Positions 7,489 through 8,539 of a DNA stretch of 8,539 bases are shown here, piece by piece; positions within the stretch are counted from its first letter, which is position 1, and each line of letters begins with the position of its first letter. The notes beneath the pieces are model-generated. The model saw only the letters and a program-made list of their open reading frames with translations, did no database searches and was not told the origin of the DNA. Location: positions 1-8,539 of the forward strand of contig URZS01000028.1 in assembly GCA_900552445.1 (NCBI GenBank), in the 5' to 3' direction. Source of the DNA: an uncultured Veillonella sp. GTDB lineage: Bacteria; Bacillota; Negativicutes; Veillonellales; Veillonellaceae. Position numbers and translations under genes: made by a program.

Positions 7489-8349
7489 CTAAAATAAAGG
7501 CAAAATAGATGCCAAGGTTGGCCATCCATTATCGCGTAATGTATCACGCAATGCCCAAGAATACTTAATAAATGGTGCGCAATGTAGGCGCAACCAGAAA
7601 GATAAATACGGTGTATCACCTTGGAATATAGCTAATCGATCTAAGGCATAGAGATTATCCCCAGGCTTAACTGTGCCTGGTTGAACGGTGAAAGCCATCT
7701 TATAACCAGATTGTTTCGTAACATACTGAACGAGCATATCAGTAAAACCACCTGGATAGGCTAAATAAACGATAGGCTCCCCTAGGATACCTTCCATCGA
7801 AGTTTTCCCGCCGAGAATGGCATCCGGTAATTCTGTAGGGTCTAAATGAGTTAGCACCTTATGATGATTTGTATGGCCTTGAATATCAAAGCCGCCTGCC
7901 TCCATTTGCCGCATTTGCTCTGTACTAACAAATCCAGGCGTATTCGCTGCATCGCTAATCATAAACAATGTAGCCTTCATATTGTATTCCTTTAATATAG
8001 GCAACGCATATGTATAATTGTCTACATAGCCATCATCAAAGGTAATCACAATCGGCTTCTCTGGTAACTCTGTACCATTTTGCAAATAATCATATAGCTG
8101 ATCTAAGGTAATCGTGTTATATCCATGATTATGAAGATATTCCATCTGCTCCTTAAACTGATCTACATGCAGTGTTAAAGCAGAGTGCTTTTCATCATTT
8201 ATCTGGTGATAATTTAATACCGGCACACCATATAATTTATAATCAGCAGACATTCCCCACATAACCCCAATGGAGACAGCTACTATTACAATACATACAA
8301 CAAAGAAATATAAAAACTTTTTAATACAGCTCTTGCCATATTTATACAT
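7489..8349 (-). CDS. Membrane-anchored polysaccharide deacetylase (CE4/NodB family)
   Basis: This 286-residue protein has one N-terminal hydrophobic helix (about residues 12-33) after a basic start, so it is probably a signal anchor with the enzyme outside the cytoplasmic membrane. The CE4 domain (about 100-260) removes N-acetyl groups from glycans such as peptidoglycan or surface polysaccharide. Visible motifs are TFDDG (103-107; Asp105 the expected base, Asp106 the metal ligand), HTNHH (159-163; His159 and His163 complete the metal triad) and AYPGG (197-201), an altered form of the RxPxG motif. VPVLNYHQI (42-50) is typical of the YadE/PgaB-like branch. The start is uncertain: ATG 8349 has GGGAG 12 nt upstream, while in-frame TTG 8358 has it only 3 nt away. 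The substrate is not determined. It is directly followed by moaB, with no obvious functional link. Confidence 0.92.
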   Translation of the reverse strand: MYKYGKSCIKKFLYFFVVCIVIVAVSIGVMWGMSADYKLYGVPVLNYHQINDEKHSALTLHVDQFKEQMEYLHNHGYNTITLDQLYDYLQNGTELPEKPIVITFDDGYVDNYTYALPILKEYNMKATLFMISDAANTPGFVSTEQMRQMEAGGFDIQGHTNHHKVLTHLDPTELPDAILGGKTSMEGILGEPIVYLAYPGGFTDMLVQYVTKQSGYKMAFTVQPGTVKPGDNLYALDRLAIFQGDTPYLSFWLRLHCAPFIKYSWALRDTLRDNGWPTLASILPLF

Positions 8350-8386
8350 ATAAAACAATCACTCCCATCTACTTTCATACATAATG

Positions 8387-8416
8387 AGAATACCACAAAT
8401 ATATCAGTATTATCAA
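8387..8416 (-). promoter_or_regulatory. Predicted promoter of the deacetylase-moaB unit
   Basis: On the minus strand: -35 TTGATA (8411-8416), 18-bp spacer, -10 TATTCT (8387-8392). A TGG directly before the -10 forms an extended -10. The -35 matches at 5 of 6 positions and the -10 at 4 of 6. Transcription would begin near 8380, about 30 nt before ATG 8349. Confidence 0.55.
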
Positions 8417-8436
8417 CAAAATCCCTCACAAGATTA

Positions 8437-8452
8437 TCATAGAATTCTATGA
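8437..8452. promoter_or_regulatory. Perfect 16-bp palindrome, possible operator
   Basis: TCATAGAATTCTATGA is a perfect palindrome 20 bp upstream of the predicted deacetylase -35 and about 30 bp upstream of a plus-strand TATAAT. Its place between apparently divergent promoters is typical for a dimeric regulator. I do not recognise it as a known box. Confidence 0.45.
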
Positions 8453-8482
8453 CATTTCCTATCACACTCGCCCATGACGATG

Positions 8483-8539
8483 TATAATACATTATGCCAA
8501 TGTACAAAATAAGTCATAGGGCTTCGTCGAAGGAGATGT
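8483..8539 (+). promoter_or_regulatory. Possible plus-strand promoter -10 and ribosome site for a gene beyond the window
   Basis: A consensus -10 TATAAT lies at 8483-8488 on the plus strand, without a clear -35. AAGGAG at 8530-8535 is a strong ribosome site very near the window end. Together they suggest a plus-strand gene starting a few bases past 8539, divergent from the deacetylase. An open frame from ATG 8494 also reaches the edge but has no ribosome site of its own. Confidence 0.45.

Noticed and set aside
7481..7525. N-terminal extension of MoaB from ATG 7525
   Set aside because: It lies within the deacetylase coding region, has no ribosome site, and the AGGAGG before 7480 fits the family N-terminus.
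8350..8358. TTG start at 8358 for the deacetylase
   Set aside because: The GGGAG is only 3 nt from the TTG; ATG 8349 was preferred although its 12-nt spacing is also not ideal. The difference is three residues and does not alter function.
8286..8507. Minus-strand open frame overlapping the deacetylase start and its promoter region
   Set aside because: No ribosome site, no recognisable domain, and it overlaps the better supported gene and regulatory elements.
1..8539. Mobile elements, CRISPR arrays, tRNA or rRNA genes
   Set aside because: No transposase-like frame, terminal repeats, spaced repeat array or tRNA-like fold was seen; the only tandem repeat is the coding linker repeat at 1771-1851.

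Overview
The window (about 40% G+C by eye) looks like the chromosome of a strictly anaerobic or microaerophilic low-GC bacterium, most likely a Veillonella or close relative (Negativicutes). This is inference from codon usage, protein style and strong AGGAGG ribosome sites; no search was run. All recognisable genes lie on the minus strand and read from right to left. There is no sign of a mobile element, CRISPR array, RNA gene or prophage.

Right part (about 8490-6950): a membrane-anchored CE4 polysaccharide deacetylase (cell-envelope glycan modification) is followed 8 bp later by moaB (molybdenum cofactor biosynthesis). The moaB ribosome site overlaps the deacetylase stop codon, so the two are probably co-translated. 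A hairpin with a T-run ends this unit at 6950-6979. Upstream of the deacetylase is a short, apparently divergent regulatory region with a perfect 16-bp palindrome. A possible plus-strand gene begins beyond the window edge.

Middle part (6854-3772): an Rrf2-family regulator with four clustered cysteines (a likely Fe-S sensor) is followed by cydA and cydB, the two subunits of a cytochrome bd quinol oxidase of the short Q-loop type. The rrf2 promoter is overlaid by a 31-bp inverted repeat with perfect 12-bp arms, the best operator candidate in the window. No terminator is visible between rrf2 and cydA, and cydA and cydB overlap by 10 nt, so rrf2-cydA-cydB looks like one self-regulated operon. It ends at a strong GC-rich terminator (3772-3802).

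Left part (3629-1): a single uninterrupted reading frame of at least 1209 codons carries a complete CydD-type ABC half-transporter joined in frame to an almost complete CydC-type half. The joining linker contains three tandem 27-bp repeats. CydDC exports thiols (cysteine/glutathione) and is needed for assembling active cytochrome bd, so it serves the oxidase encoded just upstream. The frame runs off the left edge a few codons before the expected end.

Taken together, the centre of the window is a self-contained respiratory oxygen- or NO-defence locus: sensor, oxidase and assembly exporter. The gene families are known. The points most worth following up are the fused CydDC with its repeat linker and the Rrf2 dyad that predicts how the locus is controlled.
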